Shown: piece after piece, positions 17,612 to 26,094 of the stretch
Layout: the number at the start of each line of letters is the position of its first letter
Numbering within the stretch: the first letter of the stretch is position 1
Assembly (NCBI RefSeq): GCF_001864935.2
Contig: NZ_CP126267.1
Location: 62,001 to 126,000 of the forward strand
Length of the DNA: 64,000 nt
Direction: 5' to 3'
DNA from: Curtobacterium sp. MCBA15_012
GTDB taxonomy: Bacteria; Actinomycetota; Actinomycetes; Actinomycetales; Microbacteriaceae
Translations under genes and position numbers: made by a program
Notes under the pieces: generated by a model
Seen by the model: only the letters and a program-made list of their open reading frames with translations
Databases searched by the model: none
Told to the model about the DNA's origin: nothing

Positions 17612-18621
17612 TGACCGAGCCCGACGGGCCGCCCGCCCCCGAGCACGCCGACGAGCCCGGACACCGGTCCGACCCCTCGGCCGCCCCGGGCCCGGTCGCA
17701 CCACGCCGTCCGCGTCGCCGACACCAGCTCGGCGACGCGGACGGCGCGCGTGCGCGCGGCGGACGGCACCGCGGCGGCGTGGACGAGCGCTTCGGGGCCA
17801 CCCTGGAGGCGCTGGGCACGATCGCACGTGAGGGGGCGTCCGTCAGCGCCTCCGTGATCGACACCTCGACGGGCCGCGCGCTGCTGGCGGTCGACGACAC
17901 GCTCGTGCTGCCGGCGGCGAGCCTGGGCCGCGTGCTGCTGCTCATCGAGACCGCGGCGCAGCTCGAGGACGGCCGCCTGCACGGCGACCGGTTGCAGCGC
18001 ATGGCCAGGGACACCGCGACCGGCGCCGGTCTGTGGCAGTTCCTGCAGGAGCCGACGATGCAGGTCCCGGACCTGGCGACCCTCGTCGGCGCGACGGCGG
18101 ACTCGTGGGCGATGAACGCGCTGCTGTCCACCGTCGGCATCGACGCCGTCCGTCGTCGTGCCGAGGCGCTGGGCATCGAGCGGACCGCCCTGATCGACCG
18201 GGTCCGCGACCGCCGCGGACCGGACGACGCCCCGGACGCCTCGGTGGCCCCGACCGGTGAGCTGAGCTGGCTGATGCGGGGGCTGGCGCTCGGCGAGGTC
18301 GTCGACGAGGCGGTCTCGAACCGGGTGCTCGGGTGGCTGTCCCTCGCGAGCGACCTGTCACTCGTCGCGGGCTCCTTCGGACTCGACCCGCTGGCGCACC
18401 GCGCGCTCGACCACGGGCTGCAGGCGGTCGTGGTGACCGGTTCGTCGACCGGTGTCCGGGCGGAGGCGGGCATCCTCCGCGGGCCGGGGTCGTCGGTGAG
18501 CTACGCCGTCGCGGTCACGTTCGACGACGCCTCGCTGCAGCGGCGCCTCGCGGTGGTCGAGGCCCTGCGGACGATGGGCACCGAGGTGCTCGAGGCCGTG
18601 CACGCCCCGTCGTACCGCTGA
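17611..18621 (+). CDS. Beta-lactamase-fold serine hydrolase homologue, catalytic residues missing
   Basis: A 336-residue protein. After about 55 polar residues, the fold matches class A beta-lactamase-like proteins (GASVSASVIDTSTGRALLAV, then the nucleophile helix). The usual SxxK is SLGR (Ser104, Arg107), the SDN loop is ADS (within TADSWAMN, 162-169), and the KTG strand is VTG (275-277). So all three catalytic motifs are altered while the fold is preserved, suggesting a binding or regulatory pseudoenzyme. No signal peptide is visible. It is joined to the M13 peptidase gene by a TGATG overlap, hinting at a shared role with peptides. Confidence 0.75.
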   Translation: MTEPDGPPAPEHADEPGHRSDPSAAPGPVAPRRPRRRHQLGDADGARARGGRHRGGVDERFGATLEALGTIAREGASVSASVIDTSTGRALLAVDDTLVLPAASLGRVLLLIETAAQLEDGRLHGDRLQRMARDTATGAGLWQFLQEPTMQVPDLATLVGATADSWAMNALLSTVGIDAVRRRAEALGIERTALIDRVRDRRGPDDAPDASVAPTGELSWLMRGLALGEVVDEAVSNRVLGWLSLASDLSLVAGSFGLDPLAHRALDHGLQAVVVTGSSTGVRAEAGILRGPGSSVSYAVAVTFDDASLQRRLAVVEALRTMGTEVLEAVHAPSYR

Positions 18622-18725
18622 CGCGCTCCTCGGGACCACGCGGCGCGGGCCCGATGCGCCCACGCGGTGCCGCCCGGTGCGACCCCGTGACGCAGCGATC
18701 CGTCCGGCCGCCGGGGCCACCCGGG

Positions 18726-19394
18726 TCAGTCGGTCGCCTGCCCCTCGGGCACGAGCCCCTGCACCTGCAGCAGGGCCGCCGACGCCGACGCGCACGCCGT
18801 GTACCCGCTGGCCGGCACGAACAGCGACGCCGTCGACCCGGGCGGGTACACGCGGAACCCGTCTGCGGCGGTCGGCGTGCACTCCGACGGCGGGTAGTCC
18901 TGCGCGTTCGCGATCTTCAGCGGCGCCACGGCCGTCTGCCCGGCCTGCAGGGTGACCGTGGGGTGCGCCGAGGACCGGTCCTGTCCTGCGGCGGCACCGA
19001 TCTGGGCGCCGTCGCCGTCCCCGACGAAGGAGACGCCCGGCCAGCCCTGCAGGGTGCACGCCGCGGAGCCGGTGTTCCGCAGGGTCAGGTGGATGATCGT
19101 GCTGCCCGCGGCCCCGCCGCTGCCCGCCGCGGTCCCGCCGGCGAGCGACGCGGTCGTGCACCGACCGTCCCCGGCGGCGCGGCCCCCGCCCGCCCCGCTC
19201 GCGGGCGTCGCGGCCGCGGAGCCCGCGTTCGCCGTGGGGACGGCGGACGACGGGTCACCCGAGGCCGAGGGGCTGCTCGACGGGCTGACCGTGCCGACCG
19301 GCGGCGTCGTGTCGGCCGAGCACCCGGCCAGACCGACGACGGCGAGCAGCCCCACGGCTGCGAGGGCGGTGTGCTGGACGATCCCGTGACGCAT
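18726..19394 (-). CDS. DUF4232 lipoprotein
   Basis: A 222-residue exported lipoprotein: signal peptide LAAVGLLAVVGLAGC with the lipobox LAGC, a 60-residue Ser/Pro/Ala/Gly linker, then a DUF4232-type beta domain (STIIHLTLRNTGSAACTLQG, GWPGVSFVG, PTVTLQAGQTAVAPLKIAN) with cysteine pairs likely to be disulfide-bonded outside the cell. The function of DUF4232 is not known. The ATG at 19394 gives a proper short basic n-region (MRHGIVQH). Confidence 0.85.
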   Translation of the reverse strand: MRHGIVQHTALAAVGLLAVVGLAGCSADTTPPVGTVSPSSSPSASGDPSSAVPTANAGSAAATPASGAGGGRAAGDGRCTTASLAGGTAAGSGGAAGSTIIHLTLRNTGSAACTLQGWPGVSFVGDGDGAQIGAAAGQDRSSAHPTVTLQAGQTAVAPLKIANAQDYPPSECTPTAADGFRVYPPGSTASLFVPASGYTACASASAALLQVQGLVPEGQATD

Positions 19395-19502
19395 GGCCCC
19401 ACGCAACACCCGCCCCGGGGGACACGTCTCGGTGAGCGTCCAGCCGCGCCGAGGATGCTCGCGGGGAACACCAGCCAGCACCACGAGCGACGGAGGTCGG
19501 AC

Positions 19503-19781
19503 ATGGCAGGCAAGCACGAGCAGGCACGCGGCGACGAGGGCCGGGCGGACGGGGTCGAGACCCACGCCGGCGCCTACACGGACAGCGTCATCCCGGGCGA
19601 CGAGCACGTCACCTCGACGGAGCCCGCCGGCGAGTTCGTCTCGAGCGACATCCCCGGCGACGACCGTCCCGAGGGTGCGGGCGGCGCCGACGCGGGCGAG
19701 TACGTCGAGTCGGACATCCCCGGCGAGGCCGAGCCGACGCCGTCGGGCGAGACCGGCCACTACGTCGACAAGGACCAGTAG
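19503..19781 (+). CDS. Small acidic protein with four xYVxSDIPGD repeats
   Basis: Ninety-two residues, very acidic, no hydrophobic segment. Four near-repeats are visible: GAYTDSVIPGDEH, GEFVSSDIPGDDR, GEYVESDIPGEAE and the terminal GHYVDKDQ, spaced by about 20 residues. GGAGG at 19492-19496 six bases before the ATG supports the start. I know no function for this family; the repeated aromatic-Val-acidic-IPGD unit suggests a binding strip or metal/peptide interaction. It converges on a NUDIX gene. Confidence 0.75.
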   Translation: MAGKHEQARGDEGRADGVETHAGAYTDSVIPGDEHVTSTEPAGEFVSSDIPGDDRPEGAGGADAGEYVESDIPGEAEPTPSGETGHYVDKDQ

Positions 19782-19788
19782 CAGCCGG

Positions 19789-19807
19789 ACTCCTCGGACC
19801 GAGGAGT
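19789..19807. terminator. Perfect 9-bp stem terminator-like hairpin
   Basis: ACTCCTCGG (19789-19797) and CCGAGGAGT (19799-19807) pair perfectly around a single base. It occupies the whole space between the convergent repeat-protein and NUDIX genes. Confidence 0.7.
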
Positions 19808-20206
19808 TCAGTCCACCAGGCCGGCGGCGACCAGCCGGCGGAGCGTCTCGACGCCCGCCGGCGGGCACCGGTCCGCGTCCGCCGAGGTGACCCACTCCAC
19901 CTCGTCGACCTCTGCGGAGGCGACGGGCGAGGCGGCGTCGGTCGCGCCTCCGGGCCGGACCAGGAAGAGCGCCATCGCGACCATCGTGCCGGGCGCCTGC
20001 CCGTGCGCGGGTTCGGTGACGGTGCCGAACGGCTCGACGTCGGACGGCTCCAGGCGCAGGCCGGTCTCCTCGTGGGCCTCGCGCAGCGCGGCCTGCACGT
20101 CGCTCTCGTGCGGCTCCGCCTTGCCGCCGGGCAGGTAGAGCACGTCGCGCGCCCGCGCGCGCACCATGAGCACGCGTCGGTCGCGGACCAGCAGCACCGC
20201 GCTCAC
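19808..20206 (-). CDS. NUDIX hydrolase
   Basis: A 132-residue protein with a perfect NUDIX box: GKAEPHESDVQAALREAHEE followed by TGL, where the glutamates bind Mg2+. These enzymes hydrolyse nucleoside diphosphates linked to another group. Length and N-terminus (VSAVLLVRDRRVLMVRAR) are like MutT/ADP-ribose hydrolases but substrate is not predictable. GTG at 20206 is the first plausible start downstream of hemA, 29 bases after its stop, so it may be read with hemA. Confidence 0.9.
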   Translation of the reverse strand: MSAVLLVRDRRVLMVRARARDVLYLPGGKAEPHESDVQAALREAHEETGLRLEPSDVEPFGTVTEPAHGQAPGTMVAMALFLVRPGGATDAASPVASAEVDEVEWVTSADADRCPPAGVETLRRLVAAGLVD

Positions 20207-20235
20207 GCGCAGCGTGGGCGGACCGGCCTGGAGGC

Positions 20236-21564
20236 TCAGCTCGCGTCCGCCTCGTCGTTACGGTCCGACGCGGCCCGCTCGGGCGCGGTGCGCTCCGCGA
20301 GCGGCACGACGGGGGACGGCACCCCCGCCTCGGGCTCGGGGCGCACACCGTAGAGGGCGTCGAGCGCGCCGACGAACTCCTCGCCGCGTCCGGCGCGGCC
20401 GAGCTCTCGGGCGCGGACCGAGGGGCGGTGCAGCAGGACGCCGACGAGGTGCCGGAGCGCGCGCTCGGTCTGCTCGAGCGACTCCGGGTCGGTGTCCCGG
20501 CGCTTCGCCCGCTCGATCTCGTCGTCGAGGATGTCGAACACGTGCTTGCGGAAGGCCACGAGCGCGGGGGTGGTCGACTGTTCCAGGGCTTGGGCGCGGA
20601 AGCGGGACACGGCGTCGTCGACCATCGCGCGGGCCTCGGACTCGGCGTTCAGCTCGGCGATCGGCGCGTGGATGCTGATCGTCTCGAGGTCGAGGAGCTC
20701 GACGCCGTCGACGGCCGCGGCGTCGGGGTCGACGTTGCGGGGGAGCCCGAGGTCGATGACGATGCGGCGCACGCCGTCGTCGAGGTCGGCGGGTTCGACG
20801 ACCGGGACCTCGCTGGACGTGCACGTGATGACGACGTCGCTCGCGGCGATCGCCTGGCGCAGGTCGGTCGCGGCGACGAGGTCGTGCTTCGCGGCGAACC
20901 ACGGCGCGCGGCCCGACGGCGAGAAGACCTGGATGTGCACGGCGCCGCGGTCGCGCAGGGCGGCGATGGTCGTGGCGGCGTAGCTGCCGGTGCCGACGAG
21001 CAGCACCCGGGTGCGCGCCCAGTCGGTGATCCGGGACGAGGCGAGCTCGAGGCCGAGGCGCACGAGCGAGCGCCCGGCGGCACCGATGCGGGTGCGGGTC
21101 TTGACGCCCCGGGACGTGTGCGCGGCCTCCTGGAAGAGCCGCTCGAGCTCCGAGGTGGTGGTGCCGTTCGCGCGGGCGTCCTCGAGCGCGCGCCGGACCT
21201 GGCCGGAGATCTCGGTCTCGCCGACGACGACCGACTCGAGGCCGCTCGACACCGCGAACAGGTGCTGCACGAGGTCCTTGCCCCCGAGCACCTGGACGGA
21301 GCCCGCGACCTCGGCGGGCACGAGGTCGCTGGCGGTGGCGACGGCGTCGACGGTGGCCGACACGGCGGAGTCGCGGTCGTCCCCCGCGATGTCGAGGTAG
21401 GCCTCGAAGCGGTTGCAGGTGGCGAGGACGACGGCCCCGTCGAGCACGTCGGAGTCCGTCACGAGACGGCTCGCGGCGGTCGGTGCGCCGATGCTCAGTC
21501 GCTCCAGGAGGTCGAAGCTGGCGTTGCGGTGCGACGCCGTGAGACAGATGAGCACGTCTTCCAT
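20236..21564 (-). CDS. hemA: Glutamyl-tRNA reductase
   Basis: About 442 residues. Reduces Glu-tRNA(Glu) to glutamate-1-semialdehyde with NADPH, the committed step of C5 heme synthesis; the tRNA-Glu it needs is also encoded in this window. The catalytic cysteine is Cys50 in LATCNRFEAY; ESVVVGETEISGQVR and the NADPH domain (VLLVGTGSYAATTIAALRDRG) follow, then the helical dimerization domain. The ATG at 21564 is chosen over a GTG seven codons earlier because it gives the normal N-terminus MEDVLICLTASHRNASF. It faces hemE across about 80 bases, so both arms can be controlled together. Confidence 0.95.
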   Translation of the reverse strand: MEDVLICLTASHRNASFDLLERLSIGAPTAASRLVTDSDVLDGAVVLATCNRFEAYLDIAGDDRDSAVSATVDAVATASDLVPAEVAGSVQVLGGKDLVQHLFAVSSGLESVVVGETEISGQVRRALEDARANGTTTSELERLFQEAAHTSRGVKTRTRIGAAGRSLVRLGLELASSRITDWARTRVLLVGTGSYAATTIAALRDRGAVHIQVFSPSGRAPWFAAKHDLVAATDLRQAIAASDVVITCTSSEVPVVEPADLDDGVRRIVIDLGLPRNVDPDAAAVDGVELLDLETISIHAPIAELNAESEARAMVDDAVSRFRAQALEQSTTPALVAFRKHVFDILDDEIERAKRRDTDPESLEQTERALRHLVGVLLHRPSVRARELGRAGRGEEFVGALDALYGVRPEPEAGVPSPVVPLAERTAPERAASDRNDEADAS

Positions 21565-21644
21565 CGTAACCCGCGATCGCTCCACGGGCTGTTCGCTGAC
21601 CGCGTGCTCATGGACACCCTCGCCTCCGATGGGAGAATCGTCCG

Positions 21645-22799
21645 GTGACCGACGCGCCGACCTCCGCCCTGCCCGACACCCACCCGCTCGTGACCGGTCG
21701 GACCGCGCAGTCGCCGCTCGTCCGGGCGCTGCGCGGGGACCGGCCGGAGACGCTGCCGGTGTGGTTCATGCGCCAGGCCGGTCGGTCGCTGCCGGAGTAC
21801 CGCGACCTGCGCGTCGGCACCGCGATGCTCGACGCGTGCCTCGACCCGGCGCTGGCCTCCGAGATCACGCTCCAGCCGGTCCGGCGGCACGGGGTCGACG
21901 CGGGCATCTTCTTCAGCGACATCGTCGTGCCGATCAAGCTCGCGGGTGTCGACGTCGAGATCGTCCCCGGCCGCGGTCCGGTGCTCGGCTCCCCGATCCG
22001 CACGGCCGCCGACGTGGCCGCCCTCGCACCGCTCGAGCCGGACGCCCTCGCGCCGATCACCGAGGCCGTGCAGCGCACCGTCGAACAGCTCGGCGACACC
22101 CCGCTGATCGGCTTCGCGGGCGCGCCCTTCACCCTCGCCGCCTACCTCGTCGAGGGTGGCCCGTCGAAGGACCACATCCGCGCCCGCACGCTCATGCACG
22201 CCGACCCGGAGACCTGGGCGCGCCTGCTCGACTGGGCCGCCGGCGTCTCCGGGGCCTTCCTCCGCGCGCAGGTCACCGCCGGCGCCTCGGCCGCGCAGCT
22301 GTTCGACTCGTGGGTCGGGTCGCTCTCGCGCGCCGACTACGTCGCGTCGGTCGCCCCGCACTCGGCGACGGCCCTCGGGCACGTTGCCGACCTCGGCGTC
22401 CCGCGCATCCACTTCGGCGTCGGCAGCGGCGAGGTCCTGCACGAGATGACCACGCTCGGCGACCCGTCCGACACGGTCGCGGTGGACGCCGTCGGGGTCG
22501 ACTGGCGCATCCCGCTCGACGACGCCGTCCGCCGCGTCGGCCCGGGCGTCACCCTGCAGGGCAACATCGACCCGGCGATGCTGTCGGCACCGTGGGCGGT
22601 GCTCGAGGCCCACGTGCGCGACGTCGTGCGCCGCGGCGGGGCGGCACGAGCGCACGTCGTCAACCTCGGGCACGGTGTGCCCCCGGAGACCGACCCGACC
22701 GTGCTCACGCGCGTCGTCGAGTTGCTGCACTCCCTCGGTGACGGCACGGGGCTGGACGACGGCACGGGGCTCGGCACCACGGAGGGGGCCGCAGCGTGA
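21645..22799 (+). CDS. hemE: Uroporphyrinogen III decarboxylase
   Basis: A 384-residue enzyme that converts uroporphyrinogen III to coproporphyrinogen III. The family signature FMRQAGRSLPEYRDLR is near residue 42, with the arginines that bind propionates; GFAGAPFTLAAYLVEGG and the C-terminal HVVNLGHGVPPETDP are also diagnostic. The GTG at 21645 lies six bases after GAGAAT, a plausible leaderless promoter facing hemA. The C-terminal tail repeats GDGTGLDDGTGLG. It overlaps hemY by 4 bp (GTGA). Confidence 0.96.
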   Translation: MTDAPTSALPDTHPLVTGRTAQSPLVRALRGDRPETLPVWFMRQAGRSLPEYRDLRVGTAMLDACLDPALASEITLQPVRRHGVDAGIFFSDIVVPIKLAGVDVEIVPGRGPVLGSPIRTAADVAALAPLEPDALAPITEAVQRTVEQLGDTPLIGFAGAPFTLAAYLVEGGPSKDHIRARTLMHADPETWARLLDWAAGVSGAFLRAQVTAGASAAQLFDSWVGSLSRADYVASVAPHSATALGHVADLGVPRIHFGVGSGEVLHEMTTLGDPSDTVAVDAVGVDWRIPLDDAVRRVGPGVTLQGNIDPAMLSAPWAVLEAHVRDVVRRGGAARAHVVNLGHGVPPETDPTVLTRVVELLHSLGDGTGLDDGTGLGTTEGAAA

Positions 22800-24154
22800 C
22801 CGACGTCGTGGTGGTCGGCGGCGGGGTCGCCGGCCTCGTGGTCGCGAGGGACCTCGCGAAGGGCGGCGCGCACGTGGTGCTCGTCGAGGCCGGGGACCGG
22901 CTCGGCGGGATGCTCCGCCGGCACACCGTCGCGGGGCTCGACCTCGACATGGGCGCGGAGTCGTTCGCGACCCGGACCGACGCCGTCGCGCGGCTCGCGA
23001 CCGAGCTCGGCCTCGGGAACGACGTCGTGTCGCCGGACCCGCGCGGTGCGTGGCTGATGACCCGCGACGGCCGGACCGCCCCGATCCCGCAGACCGGGTT
23101 CCTCGGCATCCCCGGCACCCCGATGGCCGCCGACGTGCTCGCCGTGGTCGGCCAGCGCGGGGGGCTGCGTGCCCAGATGGACGCGCTCCTGCCCTCGCCG
23201 GTCGGTGCGAAGGCGTCCTCGCTCGGCGAGCTCGTGCGCCGGCGGATGGGCGACCGCGTGCTCGACGACCTGGTCGTGCCCGTGGCCGGCGGGGTCTACT
23301 CGACGCACCCGGACCAGCTCGACCCCGACCGTGTCGCCCCCGGGCTCCGGTCCGCCCTGCAACGCGAGGGGTCGCTCGCCCGCGCCGTCCTCGCCATGCG
23401 GGCCAAGGCGACGGCGGGCTCGGCCGTGCAGGGCATCCGCGGCGGCATCGTCCGCCTGGTCGACGAGCTCGTGGCCGACACCGAGACGTACGGCATCGAG
23501 GTCCGTCTGCACACCCGGGCGGTCGCCGTCGAGCGGAACGCCGTCGAGGTGGTCGGGCCCGACGGCACCCGCGAGCGCCTCCCCGCGCAGCACGTGCTGT
23601 CCTCGACCGCCGACCCCGCGCGCACGGCCGCGCCGGACCGCACCGGGATCGAACTCGTCACGCTCGTGGTCGACCAGCCCGAGCTCGACGCCGGACCGCG
23701 CGGCACCGGGATGCTCGTCCACCCCGAGGCCCGCGACGTCGCCGCCAAGGCCCTCACCCACGCGACCGTGAAGTGGCCGTGGCTGGCCGAGGCCGCCGCC
23801 GGGCGCCACGTGCTCCGACTCAGCTACGCGACCGCTCCGGAGACCGCACCCGGTGCCCGTGGCGAGGAGACGGCGGGCGGGACCGGCGCGCCCGAGCCGG
23901 GGACGAGCCTCCCGGTCGACCCCACGGACGCGACCGGCACCCGCGCCACCCGCGACGCCACCGCCCTGCTCGGCGTGCCCGTCACGCCGGACCGCGTGCT
24001 CGGCGCAGCGCGCGTCCGCTGGTACGGACCGGACCTCACCGCGGCGGGCCTCGCCGAGGGGGTCGTCGGCATCGGCGAGACGACCTCCGGCCGCGGGCTC
24101 GCGGGCATCGTGCAGGCGGCCCGGGCGTCGGCTGCGCGCCTCCTGGATTCCTGA
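22796..24154 (+). CDS. hemY: Coproporphyrinogen/protoporphyrinogen oxidase (HemY/CgoX)
   Basis: A 452-residue FAD enzyme. The dinucleotide motif VVGGGVAGLVVARDLAKGGA opens the protein, followed by VLVEAGDRLGGMLR and the substrate-side MGAESFATR. In actinobacteria this enzyme oxidises coproporphyrinogen III to coproporphyrin III with O2; the companions HemH and HemQ in the same operon support that reading, so CgoX is the better functional name. An extra Gly/Thr/Asp-rich loop of about 40 residues near residue 345 is unusual and probably disordered. Starts with GTG overlapping hemE's stop. Confidence 0.93.
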   Translation: MTDVVVVGGGVAGLVVARDLAKGGAHVVLVEAGDRLGGMLRRHTVAGLDLDMGAESFATRTDAVARLATELGLGNDVVSPDPRGAWLMTRDGRTAPIPQTGFLGIPGTPMAADVLAVVGQRGGLRAQMDALLPSPVGAKASSLGELVRRRMGDRVLDDLVVPVAGGVYSTHPDQLDPDRVAPGLRSALQREGSLARAVLAMRAKATAGSAVQGIRGGIVRLVDELVADTETYGIEVRLHTRAVAVERNAVEVVGPDGTRERLPAQHVLSSTADPARTAAPDRTGIELVTLVVDQPELDAGPRGTGMLVHPEARDVAAKALTHATVKWPWLAEAAAGRHVLRLSYATAPETAPGARGEETAGGTGAPEPGTSLPVDPTDATGTRATRDATALLGVPVTPDRVLGAARVRWYGPDLTAAGLAEGVVGIGETTSGRGLAGIVQAARASAARLLDS

Positions 24155-24251
24155 GCGGACCGGAGACCGGCCGAGGGCTACTGTGGTGGGACGCCGGACG
24201 TATTCCGATCGGCGCATGACACCGCACACCGAAACCTCGGAGGAACCGCAC

Positions 24252-24506
24252 ATGCGAGGCAAGCTCCTTTTCGTCGCCGGCGCCGCACTCGGGTACGTCC
24301 TGGGATCGCGAGCCGGACGGGCGCGGTACGAGCAGATCAAGACCGTCAGCGGCAAGGTCTGGAACAGCGACGGAGTCCAGAAGGGCGTGCACGTCGCCGA
24401 GGACTTCATCCAGGACAAGACCCCGGACGTCGCCGAGTTCGTCGGCGAGCAGACCAAGAAGGTCGTCCGCAAGGTCGCCCAGAAGAAGGACAGCAAGACC
24501 TCATGA
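24252..24506 (+). CDS. YtxH-like small membrane-associated protein
   Basis: Eighty-four residues: one N-terminal hydrophobic helix (LLFVAGAALGYVLGSRAGR) ending in arginines, then a basic amphipathic stretch typical of YtxH-like proteins (EQIKTVSGKVWNSDGVQKG, VGEQTKKVVRKVAQKK). GGAGG at 24238-24242 nine bases before the ATG sets the start; another ATG at 24216 is in frame but lacks a site. It overlaps the holin-like gene by ATGA. Such genes often travel with Holin-X and DUF3618 genes; their role in envelope maintenance is unproven. Confidence 0.75.
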   Translation: MRGKLLFVAGAALGYVLGSRAGRARYEQIKTVSGKVWNSDGVQKGVHVAEDFIQDKTPDVAEFVGEQTKKVVRKVAQKKDSKTS

Positions 24507-24934
24507 CCGACACCCGCGACCGCCGGTCGCGCTCGCTGTTCGGTCTGGTGGGGGACGTCCCGAAGCTGGTCAAGAACCTCGTCAAGGGCGAGATCGACCT
24601 GCTCAAGGCCGAGCTCATCGGCAAGGCGAAGATCATCGGGCTCGCAGCGGGTCTGCTCATCGGCGCACTCGTCATCGTCCTGTACGCGATCGGCGTGCTC
24701 CTGACCGCCGCCGTGATGGGTCTGGCGACCGTGATGCCCGCGTGGCTGGCGGCGCTGCTGCTCGCCGTCGTGATGCTGATCGTCGCCGGGATCCTCGGCT
24801 TCGTCGGCTGGAAGCGGTTCCAGAAGGCGCTGCCCCTGACGCCGAAGCGCACGATCGACAGCGTGAAGGACGACGTCAACGCGGTGAAGGGCCTCGGCAA
24901 CAAGCCCGCGGCCGCCGACCGCAAGCGGTCCTGA
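24503..24934 (+). CDS. Holin-X (DUF1469)-family membrane protein
   Basis: A 143-residue protein with two strong membrane helices (IIGLAAGLLIGALVIVLYAI and AWLAALLLAVVMLIVAGILG) after a basic amphipathic start that includes VPKLVKNLVKGEIDLLKAEL, the typical Holin-X signature. Despite the name there is no phage context here; the gene is inside a heme operon. It overlaps the previous gene by 4 bp and is followed by the DUF3618 gene, forming the common actinobacterial triplet. Likely a structural inner-membrane protein. Confidence 0.8.
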   Translation: MTDTRDRRSRSLFGLVGDVPKLVKNLVKGEIDLLKAELIGKAKIIGLAAGLLIGALVIVLYAIGVLLTAAVMGLATVMPAWLAALLLAVVMLIVAGILGFVGWKRFQKALPLTPKRTIDSVKDDVNAVKGLGNKPAAADRKRS

Positions 24935-25040
24935 CCGCGGACCGCAGGCGCTCCCGCCCGCCGACCGCGACCGCGGTCTCCGACGCCGTCGACCGCACGC
25001 GGTCCCGAGCACCCCGACCAGCACCACCGACGGAGGAACC

Positions 25041-25271
25041 GTGACCGACCACCACGACGACCTGGAGCACCGCGTCGCCGCGACGCGAACCCAGCTCTTC
25101 GAGACGCTCGACGCCATCGAGGACAAGCTCAACGTCCCGAAGCAGCTCGGCATCGCCGCGTCGAAGGTCAAGCAGGGCATCGACGAGAAGCCGGTGCCCT
25201 ACCTGGCCGGGCTCGCAGCCGGGGTGGCGGTGGTCGGGAGTATCGTCGCAGTGGTGCTCCGACGGCGGTAG
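25041..25271 (+). CDS. DUF3618 small membrane protein
   Basis: Seventy-six residues. The N-terminal half (LEHRVAATRTQLFETLDAIE) is the DUF3618 helix; the C-terminal half holds one membrane helix (YLAGLAAGVAVVGSIVAVVL) ending in RRR, so the N-terminus faces the cytoplasm. GGAGG at 25032-25036 precedes the GTG. Function unknown; third member of the triplet between hemY and hemQ. Confidence 0.8.
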   Translation: MTDHHDDLEHRVAATRTQLFETLDAIEDKLNVPKQLGIAASKVKQGIDEKPVPYLAGLAAGVAVVGSIVAVVLRRR

Positions 25272-25341
25272 ACCGCCCATCGGTGGTCCTCCGTCCGCGG
25301 CAGCCCAGCCACGACCCAGGCAACCGACAGGACGAGGAACC

Positions 25342-26094
25342 ATGAGCTCCGACGTGCACCAGTCGACGCAAGAGACCGCGTCGCACGAACCCGCGCACGA
25401 GACCGACCCCGCTTCGGGCATCGACCCGAACCTCCTCACGGCGTACGCCCTCTGGGCGGTGTTCCGCCGGCCGCTCGGTCCGGTGCACCGCGTCGGTGAC
25501 GACGCCGTGGCCGAGCTGGACGCGGTCGTGGCCCGTGCCGCCGAGCGCGGGGTCACCGTCCGCGGCTTCTACGACGTCTCCGGCTTCCGCGCCGACGCCG
25601 ACGTCATGGTGTGGCTGCACGGCGACGACGCCCAGGCGATCCAGGCCGTGCTGCGCGAGGTCCGCCGCACGGGGCTGTTCCAGGACGCCGAGCCGGTCTG
25701 GCACGTGATGGCCATGCACCGCGAGGCCGAGTTCAACAAGCGCCACACCCCCGCCTTCCTGCGCGGCAAGGACCCCGAGGCCTGGATCACGGTGTACCCG
25801 TTCGTCCGGTCCTTCGAGTGGTACCTCCTGCCGGAGGAAGAACGCTCGAAGATGCTCCGCGACCACGGCATCGCCGGCGCGAAGTACCGCCGCGTGCTGA
25901 CGAACACCATCGCGACCTTCGCCCTGAGCGACTACGAGTGGATCCTGCCGCTCGAGAGCCCCGAACTCGTCGACCTCGTCGACCTCATGCGCGACCTGCG
26001 CTACACCGAGGCGCGCCTGCACGTGCGCGAGGAGGTCCCCTTCTTCACCGGTCGTCGCGTGACGACCGCCGAACTGCCGGAGGTGCTGTCGTGA
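25342..26094 (+). CDS. hemQ: Coproheme decarboxylase (HemQ/ChdC)
   Basis: A 250-residue chlorite-dismutase-fold enzyme that turns coproheme into heme b with H2O2, the last step of the coproporphyrin-dependent route. Tyr152 in VYPFVRSFEWY is the position of the catalytic tyrosine; His135 (KRHTPAF) lies 17 residues before it, the spacing I recall for the distal histidine of actinobacterial ChdC; His175 (LRDHGI) fits the proximal heme ligand. The first 28 residues are a polar extension. GAGGAA before the ATG gives a ribosome-binding site. It overlaps hemH by 4 bp. Confidence 0.95.
   Translation: MSSDVHQSTQETASHEPAHETDPASGIDPNLLTAYALWAVFRRPLGPVHRVGDDAVAELDAVVARAAERGVTVRGFYDVSGFRADADVMVWLHGDDAQAIQAVLREVRRTGLFQDAEPVWHVMAMHREAEFNKRHTPAFLRGKDPEAWITVYPFVRSFEWYLLPEEERSKMLRDHGIAGAKYRRVLTNTIATFALSDYEWILPLESPELVDLVDLMRDLRYTEARLHVREEVPFFTGRRVTTAELPEVLS

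Noticed and set aside
13985..17827. A 1280-codon open frame on the minus strand
   Set aside because: It is the antisense shadow of the anchored protein and M13 peptidase genes. The product is Arg/Gly/Asp-rich low complexity with no fold; such shadows are common at this GC.
24503..24934. Holin-like gene as evidence for a prophage
   Set aside because: No phage genes, integrase or att sites nearby; Holin-X proteins are ordinary actinobacterial membrane proteins and this one is inside a heme operon.
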